A stretch of DNA of 5,011 nt from an uncultured Eubacteriales bacterium (GCA_900554855.1 USIZ01000126.1:1-5011), one strand, 5' to 3'; shown: positions 1-5,011, counted from the first letter of the stretch. Numbers and translations are program-made. The notes: generated from the letters alone by a model not told the origin.

Positions 1-271
1 CCGCCAGCCGGAAGCGGCTGGTGAGGACGGCGCAGAGCGTACCGAGGATCGTGCCTGCCAGAGCGCCGCAGAAAATGTGCAGCAGGCTCACCAGTGTGCT
101 GCGCCAGAACAGCGGCGCGGCCGCCAATTCCCCCAGCCGCCGCAGAACGGCGATGGGGGAGGGAACCAGCAGGGGCTGATCCACGCAGGCGGCCGCAAGA
201 CACCAGACCGCCAGCCAGAATGCGGCGGGCAGGAGGATCCTTGCTGATTTGGTTTTCAGATCCGGTTTCAT
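1..271 (-). CDS. ABC transporter permease, NitT/TauT (SsuC/TauC-like) type, N-terminal part
   Basis: Inner-membrane permease subunit of an ABC importer, cut by the left window edge; 90 codons are visible. The start is ATG at 271-269, overlapping the TGA of the binding-protein gene in an ATGA arrangement, so translation is probably coupled; no strong Shine-Dalgarno site precedes it. A basic N-terminus (residues 1-11) is followed by a hydrophobic segment (about 12-30). Next comes the motif PLLVPSPIAVLRRLGEL (33-49), which is typical of nitrate/sulfonate/taurine-type permeases before the first core helix. WRSTLVSLLHIFCG (56-69) then leads into a second hydrophobic stretch (about 63-83). The characteristic EAA cytoplasmic loop lies beyond the edge. 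The adjoining binding protein supports the assignment, and an ATPase gene would be expected further left. The substrate cannot be told from sequence. Confidence 0.85.
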   Translation of the reverse strand, partial: MKPDLKTKSARILLPAAFWLAVWCLAAACVDQPLLVPSPIAVLRRLGELAAAPLFWRSTLVSLLHIFCGALAGTILGTLCAVLTSRFRLA

Positions 272-1356
272 CCGTTGTTGGAAGCGGCGCTTACATAGTA
301 GAAGTCGCTTCCGGGCATTTCACCGCCGATGGAGGCGGGGTTGGCGGTGAAGAGCACATTGTAGTAGGGCTCAATGGCGCTCTGGATCTCCGCACCGGAG
401 ACAAAGCACAGGTTGCAGTCGGGGATAGCCTTCTTGGCTACTGCGGCCTTGGCCACGATGCCGTAGGTCTCGCAGAGCTGTGCGGCGGTGTCCACGTCGC
501 TCTGAACCGCCTCAATGGACTTGCCATACTCCTGCAGGAAGGCGTCTACGGCCTCGGGATGCTCCTGGGCAAAGGCGGTACGCACGACGATGCAGCCCAT
601 GGTGAGCACGCCGCTGTTGTCCAGCTTGTTCCACTCGGCGGTCAGATCGAGGGCGGTGCGCATATCGGCGTTCTGCAGCTGGACGCTGGTGACGGCGGGC
701 ACGGGCAGCATGACCACGTCATACTCGCCGCTGGCGGCACCGGCGCTCAGGGTCTGGGCATCCATGAACTCGATCTGCACATCGGCGTCACTGCCGTCGG
801 TGCTCCAGGTCAGACCGTTCTGATCCAGCAGATACTCCAGCACATACTCGGGGTTGGCGCCCTGTCCGGTGGCGTAGATGGTCTTACCGGCCAGATCGGC
901 CATGCTCTGGATGGAGTCACCGTTTTCGAGAATATACAGCACGCCATAGGTGTTCAGCGCACAGATCTGCACGCCACCGTTCGTCTTGGCATAGAGGTTG
1001 GCGGCTACGTTGGTGGCAACAGCGGCGATGTCGAAGGCGCCGTTGGTCAGGCCGGCCACCACCTCGTCATTTGCGGCGGCCACAGTGACATTGTAGTGAT
1101 TGGCGGTTTTGCCTTCGTCATTCCAGCCCATGAGCGGGGAAGCGCCGATGCCGGTGGGGCCGGACAGAACGGCAAGGTTCACGTCTGCGCCGGTGCTCTC
1201 GGTGCTGTCCGCGGCGGCGGAGCCATCGGGCCGTGCAGAAGTGTCAGCGGACTGGGCGGCAGAACCGGAGCCGGAAGCGGGCGTCTGGCTGGAGCCGCAG
1301 GCGGCCAGACCGAGACAGAGCGCCAGGGCCAGCAGAAGTGCAGTCAATTTTTTCAT
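268..1356 (-). CDS. ABC transporter substrate-binding lipoprotein (NitT/TauT/NMT1-like family)
   Basis: Extracytoplasmic solute receptor of the importer, anchored to the outer face of the membrane by lipid. Residues 1-20 form a lipoprotein signal peptide: KK, a Leu/Ala-rich core, and lipobox LAAC with the modified cysteine at Cys20. A Ser/Ala/Gly/Thr-rich linker (about 21-57) precedes the folded domain. That domain opens with VLSGPTGIGASPLMGW and contains FDIAAVATN, GVLYILENGDSIQSMADLAGKTIYA and ATGQGANPEYVLEYLL, which recall the TauA/SsuA-like binding proteins common in Clostridia. The C-terminal part carries AFAQEHPEAVDAFLQEY and NPASIGGEMPGSDFYYV. At 362 residues the length is usual for the family plus linker. 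A GAAAGGA site about 10 nt upstream supports the ATG at 1356. The gene lies 31 nt after the regulator and overlaps the permease by 4 nt. The cargo is unknown: nitrate, sulfonate, thiamine-precursor and other ligands all occur in this fold. Confidence 0.9.
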   Translation of the reverse strand: MKKLTALLLALALCLGLAACGSSQTPASGSGSAAQSADTSARPDGSAAADSTESTGADVNLAVLSGPTGIGASPLMGWNDEGKTANHYNVTVAAANDEVVAGLTNGAFDIAAVATNVAANLYAKTNGGVQICALNTYGVLYILENGDSIQSMADLAGKTIYATGQGANPEYVLEYLLDQNGLTWSTDGSDADVQIEFMDAQTLSAGAASGEYDVVMLPVPAVTSVQLQNADMRTALDLTAEWNKLDNSGVLTMGCIVVRTAFAQEHPEAVDAFLQEYGKSIEAVQSDVDTAAQLCETYGIVAKAAVAKKAIPDCNLCFVSGAEIQSAIEPYYNVLFTANPASIGGEMPGSDFYYVSAASNNG

Positions 1357-1366
1357 GATATTTCGT

Positions 1367-1373
1367 TCCTTTC
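1367..1373 (-). promoter_or_regulatory. Ribosome binding site of the substrate-binding protein gene
   Basis: The minus strand reads GAAAGGA, followed by a 10-nt spacer to the ATG at 1356. It lies in the 31-nt gap after the regulator's stop codon, so the binding protein has its own strong initiation signal rather than relying only on coupling. Confidence 0.7.
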
Positions 1374-1387
1374 AAATGTGTATAGAA

Positions 1388-2083
1388 TCACGGCAGAGCC
1401 GTGGGATCTACATCGGTTCTGTGTTCTGCATCCAGCGCGGCGGGGTCTCGAACCAGAATACGCTTACCCTTCCGCACCAGTGCACCGCGCTCCTCCAGTT
1501 TTTGCAGTTCGCGGTAAAGAGATGCGCGGCCAATGTTCAGTCGGGCGGCCAGCTCAGTCATGGAGCACGTCAGCAGGATCTCGCTGCGCTCATCCATCTG
1601 GCTCACCAGCCATGCGCGCAGCTTTTTCTCACCGGAGCCCTGGATCAGAGCGTCGATCTTGCCGGAGAGAAAGCGGATGCGGCAGGAGAGGTAGCGGATA
1701 TAGCTGCGGCGAAAGACCGGCTGGGTGTCGATGAGCTGCTGCACGGTCTCCTGTGAGAAAGTGAGTACGCTTGCGGCGCTTTTGGCGGTCAGCGTGGACA
1801 CATAGTCCGGCTCGTCGTTGAACAGAGCCGCCGCGCCATAGAGATCGCCGGGAGAGAGGGCACTGACCACCAGCTCGCCGCCGCCCTTGGTTACAAGGAT
1901 CTGGCCGGACAGCACAATGGCCAGCTCCTTGCGGAAGTTGGCGGGGGAGCAGAGCTCTGCCCCGCGCGCATAGCGGCGCACGTCACAGTCTGTGATCCTG
2001 AGCAGCGCGTTCAGCTGCTCAGGGGAGTAGTCTTGGAACAAGGGGGAAGCGCACACTGTCTCCAGTTCCTGTGCGGTGAGCAT
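1388..2083 (-). CDS. Crp/Fnr-family transcriptional regulator
   Basis: Cytoplasmic DNA-binding regulator of 231 residues, the usual Crp/Fnr length. The N-terminal cyclic-nucleotide-like beta-barrel spans about 14-115, with PLFQDYSPEQLNALL, LSGQILVTKGG and SPGDLYGAAALFND. A long dimerisation helix covers about 115-148. The winged helix-turn-helix is at about 152-212, with SMTELAARLNIGRASLYREL (174-193) as the HTH core. The cAMP contacts of E. coli CRP are not kept: the positions matching Glu72, Arg82 and Ser83 appear to be Ala84, Tyr94 and Val95. The N-terminal cysteines (11, 33, 45) do not form an FNR-type cluster. In the recognition helix the Glu that CRP and FNR use to read their half-sites is Ala187, with Arg186 and Arg191 kept. 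The signal and DNA specificity are therefore probably non-classical. A strong AGAGGAGG site 7 nt upstream supports the start. It heads the leftward transporter operon and diverges from the hydrogenase operon, so either or both may be its targets. Confidence 0.92.
   Translation of the reverse strand: MLTAQELETVCASPLFQDYSPEQLNALLRITDCDVRRYARGAELCSPANFRKELAIVLSGQILVTKGGGELVVSALSPGDLYGAAALFNDEPDYVSTLTAKSAASVLTFSQETVQQLIDTQPVFRRSYIRYLSCRIRFLSGKIDALIQGSGEKKLRAWLVSQMDERSEILLTCSMTELAARLNIGRASLYRELQKLEERGALVRKGKRILVRDPAALDAEHRTDVDPTALP
1389..1403 (-). other. Stem-loop across the regulator stop codon
   Basis: CACGGC (1389-1394) and GCCGTG (1398-1403) form a perfect 6-bp GC-rich stem with a 3-nt loop. 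On the leftward transcript the 3' arm runs into the TGA stop of the regulator gene, and the binding-protein Shine-Dalgarno site follows about 16 nt later. No U-tract follows, so it is not an intrinsic terminator. It might act as an intercistronic RNA-stability or processing element, but a short stem inside GC-rich coding sequence can also arise by chance. Confidence 0.35.
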
Positions 2084-2090
2084 GGCCTGG

Positions 2091-2098
2091 CCTCCTCT
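2091..2098 (-). promoter_or_regulatory. Ribosome binding site of the Crp/Fnr regulator
   Basis: The minus strand reads AGAGGAGG, close to the full anti-16S sequence, with a 7-nt spacer to the ATG at 2083. It fixes the regulator start. Confidence 0.8.
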
Positions 2099-2102
2099 AA
2101 AA

Positions 2103-2120
2103 GTGTCTCATATGATACAC
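2103..2120. promoter_or_regulatory. Candidate Crp/Fnr-family operator palindrome
   Basis: GTGTCTCATATGATACAC is an inverted repeat in which 8 of 9 base pairs match. Its size and twofold symmetry suit a Crp/Fnr dimer, but the half-site (TGATACAC) is neither the CRP TGTGA nor the FNR TTGAT type, which agrees with the altered recognition helix of the adjacent regulator. It lies between the predicted leftward start point (near 2124) and the regulator Shine-Dalgarno site, a position suited to autorepression. That the neighbouring regulator binds it is inference. Confidence 0.55.
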
Positions 2121-2130
2121 ATATGCAGTA

Positions 2131-2159
2131 AGTCTAACATCGTCTATTCCAAACGTCAA
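2131..2159 (-). promoter_or_regulatory. Predicted promoter of the regulator/transporter operon
   Basis: On the minus strand, TTGACG (2159-2154) is followed by a 17-bp spacer and TAGACT (2136-2131). A TGT just before the -10 box makes it an extended -10 (TGTTAGACT). The predicted start is near 2124, giving a leader of about 40 nt. A second possible -10, TATCAT (2117-2112), lies within the palindrome but has no good -35. Confidence 0.55.
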
Positions 2160-2211
2160 TAAGTTTTGCAGAAAAAACTATGAATTAGACAGAAAACTTT
2201 TATAAAACTAC

Positions 2212-2239
2212 TTGCTTTTTCTCACGATAATGTTAGAAT
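2212..2239 (+). promoter_or_regulatory. Predicted promoter of the flavoprotein-hydrogenase operon
   Basis: TTGCTT (2212-2217), a 16-bp spacer and TAGAAT (2234-2239) are preceded by an extended -10 TGT. The weak -35 is backed by an A/T-rich upstream stretch (2161-2210) that could act as an UP element or activator site. The predicted start is near 2246, giving a leader of about 60 nt. An alternative is TTCACA (2248-2253) with TAATAT (2269-2274), but its spacer is only 15 bp. Confidence 0.5.
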
Positions 2240-2290
2240 GTACATACTTCACATTTAGCGTAGTAAAGTAATATTGCTTACGAATAGAAA

Positions 2291-2296
2291 GGAAGG
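2291..2296 (+). promoter_or_regulatory. Ribosome binding site that selects a TTG start
   Basis: GGAAGG, within the purine run AGAAAGGAAGG, stands 9 nt before the TTG at 2306. The next in-frame ATG (2324) would be 27 nt away with no Shine-Dalgarno site of its own, so the TTG is the likelier initiation codon. Confidence 0.65.
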
Positions 2297-2305
2297 TAAT
2301 CCGTT

Positions 2306-4141
2306 TTGAGCAGACTTTCCCTTATGACTGAAAGCCGCGCTGAGACCGTGGTGGAAGGCATCTATAAGGACATGGAGCGCCGCATTGCCGCGTCCCCTCC
2401 GGGCATCTGTCCCGTTGACCTTACCTGGGCATTCCTGAAGATGTGCCACGCTCAGACCTGCGGCAAGTGTGTGCCCTGCCGCGTAGGCCTGACTCAACTG
2501 GGCAACCTGATGGAGGACGTGATGAAGCATCGCGCCACCATGGAGACCCTCGAGAAGATCGAAAATCTGGCCAAATCCATTTGGGGGTCCGCTGACTGCG
2601 CCATCGGCATCGAAGCTGCCAGCATGGTGCTGAAGGGGCTGGATGGCTTCCGCGAGGATTACATCTCTCATATCAAAGACCACCACTGCGTGGCCTCCAT
2701 TCCCCAGAGCATCCCCTGTGTGGCCAACTGTCCCGCCGGCGTGGATATTCCCGGTTATGTGGCGTTGGTGGGCGACAAGCGTTATGCTGACGCCGTGAAG
2801 CTCATCCGCAAGGACAATCCGTTCCCCACTGCCTGTGCGCTGGTGTGCGAGCATCCCTGCGAGACCCGCTGCCGCCGTACACTGCTGGACGCCCCGGTCA
2901 ATATCCGCGGCCTGAAGCGTACCGCTGTGGAGCGCGCCGGCGATGTGCCCGCGCCTGCCTGCATGCCTTCCACCGGCAAGAAGGTCGCCATCATCGGCGG
3001 CGGCCCGTCCGGCCTGTCTGCCGCCTTCTACCTCCAGCTTATGGGCCATCAGTGCACCGTGTTTGAAAAGCACAAGCGGCTGGGCGGTATGCTGGTCTAC
3101 GGCATTCCGGCCTATCGTCTGCCCCGGGAGCGGCTGCAGAAGGACATTGACTGCATCCTGTCCACCGGTGTGGAGGTCAAGCGCAATACCAAGGTGGGCG
3201 AGGGCGAGTACACCATGGAGCGTCTGCGCGAGGAGTACGATGCCGTCTACATCGCCATTGGTGCCCACACCGATAAGAAGGTCGGCATCGAGGGCGAGGA
3301 CGCCGAGAACGTGCTGTCTGCCGTGGAGTTCCTCGGCAAGATCGGCGATGATGAGATCCCGGATCTCACCGGTAAGAAGGTGTGCATCATCGGCGGCGGC
3401 AACGTGGCCATGGACTGCACCCGTTCCGCCATTCGCTGCGGAGCCGAGCGCGTTTCCATCGTCTACCGCCGCCGTCAGGAGGATATGACCGCGCTGCCCG
3501 AAGAAGTGGAAGGCGCCATCGCCGAGGGTGCTGTGATGATGGATCTGCATGCGCCTCTGCGTATTGAGACCGACGAGACCGGCAAGGTGTCCGCCCTGTG
3601 GGCCGCGCCCAAAATGCCCGGTCAGATCAAGGAAGGCCGCATGAGTCCCGCTGCCTCCGGTCTGGACGACAAGCGCATTGAGTGTGATGTGGTCATCGTG
3701 GCCGTCGGCCAGGGTATTGAATACCACACGCTGGAGTCCTCCGGTATTCCGGTGGTGCGCGGCGTCATCAAAGCGGAGAACTGGACCGCCGTGGACAATG
3801 CTCCCGGCGTGTTCGCCGGCGGCGACTGCGTCACCGGTCCCAAGACCGCCATCCGCGCCATTGCCGCCGGCAAGGTGGCTGCGGCCAATATTGACTACTA
3901 TCTGGGCTTCAACCATGTCATTACTTCCGACGTGGAGATCCCCAACCCGTCTCTGGACGACAAGCGCTACTGCGGCCGCATCAATATGTCCGAGCGTGAG
4001 CCCGCTGAGCGCAGCCATGACTTTAAACTGATGGAGCTTATGATGACTGAGAAGGAGTCCTGCCAGGAGGCCGGACGCTGCCTGCGCTGCGACCACTTCG
4101 GCTGCGGCAGCTTCAAGGGAGGGAGGAAAACAGAATGGTAA
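2306..4141 (+). CDS. Fe-S flavoprotein: NuoF-type cluster module fused to GltD/NfnB-like FAD-NAD(P) oxidoreductase
   Basis: Predicted cytoplasmic electron-transfer subunit of 611 residues moving electrons between NAD(P)H, FAD and iron-sulfur clusters. Residues about 39-123 match the C-terminal Fe-S part of NuoF/HydB: TCGKCVPCRVG with Cys52, Cys55, Cys58, then Cys98 in DCAIG, then FREDYISHI. The FMN/NADH-binding part of NuoF is absent. Residues about 130-215 are the GltD/dihydropyrimidine-dehydrogenase Fe-S domain (Cys138, Cys142, NPFP, Cys181, Cys185, Cys189). FAD binding follows with AIIGGGPSG (228-236) and GGMLVYGIPAYRLP (260-273). The NAD(P) Rossmann motif is IIGGGNVAMD (361-370), and the arginines of VYRRR (386-390) suggest NADP. 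FAGGDCVTGPKTA (503-515) closes the FAD site. Cys586, Cys592, Cys595 and Cys600 may hold another cluster. Translation starts at TTG and the gene overlaps the hydrogenase by 7 nt, so the two probably form a complex. It resembles glutamate synthase small subunit, but no large subunit is seen. Confidence 0.9.
   Translation: MSRLSLMTESRAETVVEGIYKDMERRIAASPPGICPVDLTWAFLKMCHAQTCGKCVPCRVGLTQLGNLMEDVMKHRATMETLEKIENLAKSIWGSADCAIGIEAASMVLKGLDGFREDYISHIKDHHCVASIPQSIPCVANCPAGVDIPGYVALVGDKRYADAVKLIRKDNPFPTACALVCEHPCETRCRRTLLDAPVNIRGLKRTAVERAGDVPAPACMPSTGKKVAIIGGGPSGLSAAFYLQLMGHQCTVFEKHKRLGGMLVYGIPAYRLPRERLQKDIDCILSTGVEVKRNTKVGEGEYTMERLREEYDAVYIAIGAHTDKKVGIEGEDAENVLSAVEFLGKIGDDEIPDLTGKKVCIIGGGNVAMDCTRSAIRCGAERVSIVYRRRQEDMTALPEEVEGAIAEGAVMMDLHAPLRIETDETGKVSALWAAPKMPGQIKEGRMSPAASGLDDKRIECDVVIVAVGQGIEYHTLESSGIPVVRGVIKAENWTAVDNAPGVFAGGDCVTGPKTAIRAIAAGKVAAANIDYYLGFNHVITSDVEIPNPSLDDKRYCGRINMSEREPAERSHDFKLMELMMTEKESCQEAGRCLRCDHFGCGSFKGGRKTEW
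4117..4126 (+). promoter_or_regulatory. Ribosome binding site of the hydrogenase gene
   Basis: GGGAGGGAGG lies inside the last codons of the flavoprotein gene, 8 nt before the ATG at 4135. This strong internal site plus the 7-nt gene overlap suggests tightly coupled, balanced synthesis of the two proteins. Confidence 0.75.
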
Positions 4142-5011
4142 ACGTCACGATCAATGGTATTTCGCTTCAGGTAGAGGAAGGCACCTCCATTCTGGACGCC
4201 ACCCGTAAGGTCGGCATGCCTGTCCCCACCCTTTGCTTTCTAAAGGGCATCAATGAGATCGGCGCCTGCCGCGCCTGCCTCGTCGAGGTCGAGGGCATCT
4301 CCCGGCTGGTCACCGCCTGTAACAACACCTGCGAGGAGGGCATGGTCATCCGCACCAATACCCCCCGCGTCCGGGAGGCCCGCCGCACCAATATCGAGCT
4401 GCTGCTGAGCCAGCACCGCATCAACTGTCCCACCTGTGAGCGCAACGGCACCTGCGAACTGCAGAAGATCGCCTCCACGCTCCCCATCGGCGACACCATG
4501 AACTACCGGCATGAGTATCCCGCAGACAACTGGGATACCAGCCTGCCCATTATCCGGGATGAGAGCAAGTGCATCAAGTGCTATCGCTGTGTCTCCGTCT
4601 GCGAGAAGATCCAGTCCCTGAATATCTGGGATATGGTGGGTACTGGCGCACATACTTCCGTCAACGTCTCCCGCCACCGCAAGATGAACGAGGCGGACTG
4701 CGCGTTCTGCGGACAGTGCATCACGCATTGTCCCACCAATGCCCTGCATACCCGGGATGACACGAAGGCCATCATCGGCGTCAACGGCGTGCTGAGCGAC
4801 CCCAACAAGGTGGTCGTGGTGCAGGTGGCCCCGGCTGTCCGCGCCGCCTGGGGCGAGACCTTTGGCCTGAGCCCCGAGGTCGCCACCGAGAAGCGCATGG
4901 CCGCTGCCCTGCGCCGTATCGGCTTTGACTATGTGTTTGACACCAACTTCACCGCTGACCTCACCATCATGGAGGAAGGCACCGAGTTCCTGGGTCGCCT
5001 CCAGCATCCCG
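4135..5011 (+). CDS. hydA: [FeFe] hydrogenase, group A, N-terminal part
   Basis: Catalytic subunit for reversible proton reduction to H2, cut by the right window edge after 292 codons. The accessory cluster order matches clostridial hydrogenase I. A plant-type [2Fe-2S] domain occupies residues 1 to about 78 (Cys34, Cys45, Cys48, Cys62). A His-ligated [4Fe-4S] site follows (His94, Cys98, Cys101, Cys107). Two ferredoxin-type [4Fe-4S] motifs are at Cys146/149/152/156 and Cys189/192/195/199. NuoG and some formate dehydrogenases share these domains. However, the following segment VVVQVAPAVRAAWGE and the FDYVFDTNFTADLTIMEEG stretch are typical of the hydrogenase H-cluster domain. The H-cluster cysteine motifs (TSCCP-like and later) lie past the edge, so catalytic competence cannot be checked. 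It follows the flavoprotein with a 7-nt overlap, which makes that protein its likely electron partner. Confidence 0.93.
   Translation, partial: MVNVTINGISLQVEEGTSILDATRKVGMPVPTLCFLKGINEIGACRACLVEVEGISRLVTACNNTCEEGMVIRTNTPRVREARRTNIELLLSQHRINCPTCERNGTCELQKIASTLPIGDTMNYRHEYPADNWDTSLPIIRDESKCIKCYRCVSVCEKIQSLNIWDMVGTGAHTSVNVSRHRKMNEADCAFCGQCITHCPTNALHTRDDTKAIIGVNGVLSDPNKVVVVQVAPAVRAAWGETFGLSPEVATEKRMAAALRRIGFDYVFDTNFTADLTIMEEGTEFLGRLQHP

Larger units (their letters stand above)
2084..2305. other. Divergent AT-rich intergenic control region
   Basis: This 222-bp gap separates the two divergent operons and is strikingly AT-rich against GC-rich flanking genes. From left to right it contains the regulator Shine-Dalgarno site, an 18-bp palindrome, a leftward promoter, an A-rich stretch with repeated AAAACT (starts at 2174, 2193 and 2204), a perfect TTTTATAAAA palindrome (2198-2207), a rightward promoter, and the Shine-Dalgarno site of the flavoprotein gene. 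I saw no small coding region or riboswitch-like structure in it. Confidence 0.75.

Noticed and set aside
1357..1387. Possible terminator between the regulator and binding-protein genes
   Set aside because: The nearby stem-loop has only 6 bp and no following U-tract, and the 31-nt gap leaves little room for a new promoter, so readthrough as one operon is likelier.
94..1734. 546-codon open frame on the plus strand opposite the regulator and binding-protein genes
   Set aside because: It lies antisense to two well-supported genes with Shine-Dalgarno sites and recognisable domains. Its product is low-complexity Gly/Ala/His/Val-rich with no family resemblance, as expected from GC-rich codon bias on the opposite strand.
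1388..2083. Regulator as a true FNR (oxygen-sensing [4Fe-4S] protein)
   Set aside because: The expected clustered N-terminal cysteines are missing. Cys11, Cys33 and Cys45 are widely spaced, and Cys134 and Cys173 fall in the dimer helix and DNA-binding regions, so an FNR cluster is not supported.
2263..2281. Imperfect inverted repeat AAGTAATATTGCTT with flanking GTAA/TTAC in the rightward leader
   Set aside because: The arms are short, AT-rich and mismatched, and the flanking and inner repeats have different centres. A stable hairpin or a defined operator is not supported.
2255..4096. 613-codon open frame on the minus strand opposite the flavoprotein
   Set aside because: Its length is striking, but the product is Gly/His/Ala/Asp-rich with no domain pattern, and it mirrors the codon bias of the flavoprotein whose cofactor motifs are intact. 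It also runs through the predicted rightward leader.
2306..4141. Flavoprotein as glutamate synthase small subunit (GltD)
   Set aside because: The central fold is GltD-like, but the NuoF-type N-terminal module, the cysteine-rich tail and the overlapping hydrogenase gene argue for a hydrogenase-linked oxidoreductase. No glutamate synthase large subunit is in view.
4240..5007. 255-codon open frame on the minus strand opposite the hydrogenase
   Set aside because: It is antisense to an unambiguous hydrogenase with all accessory cluster ligands in place. The product is the same kind of Gly/Ala/Asp/His-rich shadow sequence.
4135..5011. Partial gene as NuoG or a formate dehydrogenase
   Set aside because: These share the N-terminal cluster layout, but the segment after residue 225 (VVVQVAPAVRAAWGE, then the DTNFTADLTIMEEG stretch) is typical of the [FeFe] hydrogenase catalytic domain.

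Overview
The window looks like chromosome from a strictly anaerobic, fairly GC-rich member of the Bacillota (Clostridia, probably an Oscillospiraceae-type gut bacterium). Three things point there: Gram-positive-style purine-rich Shine-Dalgarno sites, a lipoprotein-anchored ABC binding protein with a low-complexity linker, and an [FeFe] hydrogenase gene behind a multi-cluster flavoprotein. The genus is an inference from protein character, not a database match.

There are two divergent operons on either side of a 222-bp AT-rich control region (2084-2305). Leftward, from 2083 to the window edge, are a Crp/Fnr-family regulator (1388-2083), a NitT/TauT-type substrate-binding lipoprotein (268-1356) and the start of its membrane permease (1-271, continuing off the left end). 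The genes are packed with a 31-nt gap and then a 4-nt ATGA overlap, so they are probably one transcript. Rightward are a 611-residue iron-sulfur flavoprotein (2306-4141) and, overlapping its stop by 7 nt, the N-terminal half of a group A [FeFe] hydrogenase (4135-5011, continuing off the right end).

The flavoprotein joins a NuoF-type [4Fe-4S] module to a complete GltD/NfnB-like Fe-S/FAD/NAD(P) oxidoreductase and ends in a further four-cysteine motif. The simplest reading is that it passes electrons between NAD(P)H and the N-terminal clusters of the hydrogenase, so that H2 is made or used with a pyridine nucleotide. Whether the pair bifurcates electrons with ferredoxin cannot be decided here, because further subunits would lie outside the window.

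The control region holds a plausible promoter facing each way. Both have the same extended -10 core (ATGTTAGA). A near-perfect 18-bp palindrome lies just upstream of the regulator's ribosome binding site and is the best candidate operator for the Crp/Fnr protein. The regulator lacks the cAMP-contact residues and the FNR iron-sulfur cysteines, so its signal is unknown. The transporter's cargo is also unknown. All parts belong to recognisable families; the less ordinary aspects are the module combination in the flavoprotein, its tight pairing with a hydrogenase, and the unassigned regulator/operator/transporter circuit next to it. No RNA genes, mobile elements, CRISPR arrays or convincing terminators were seen.
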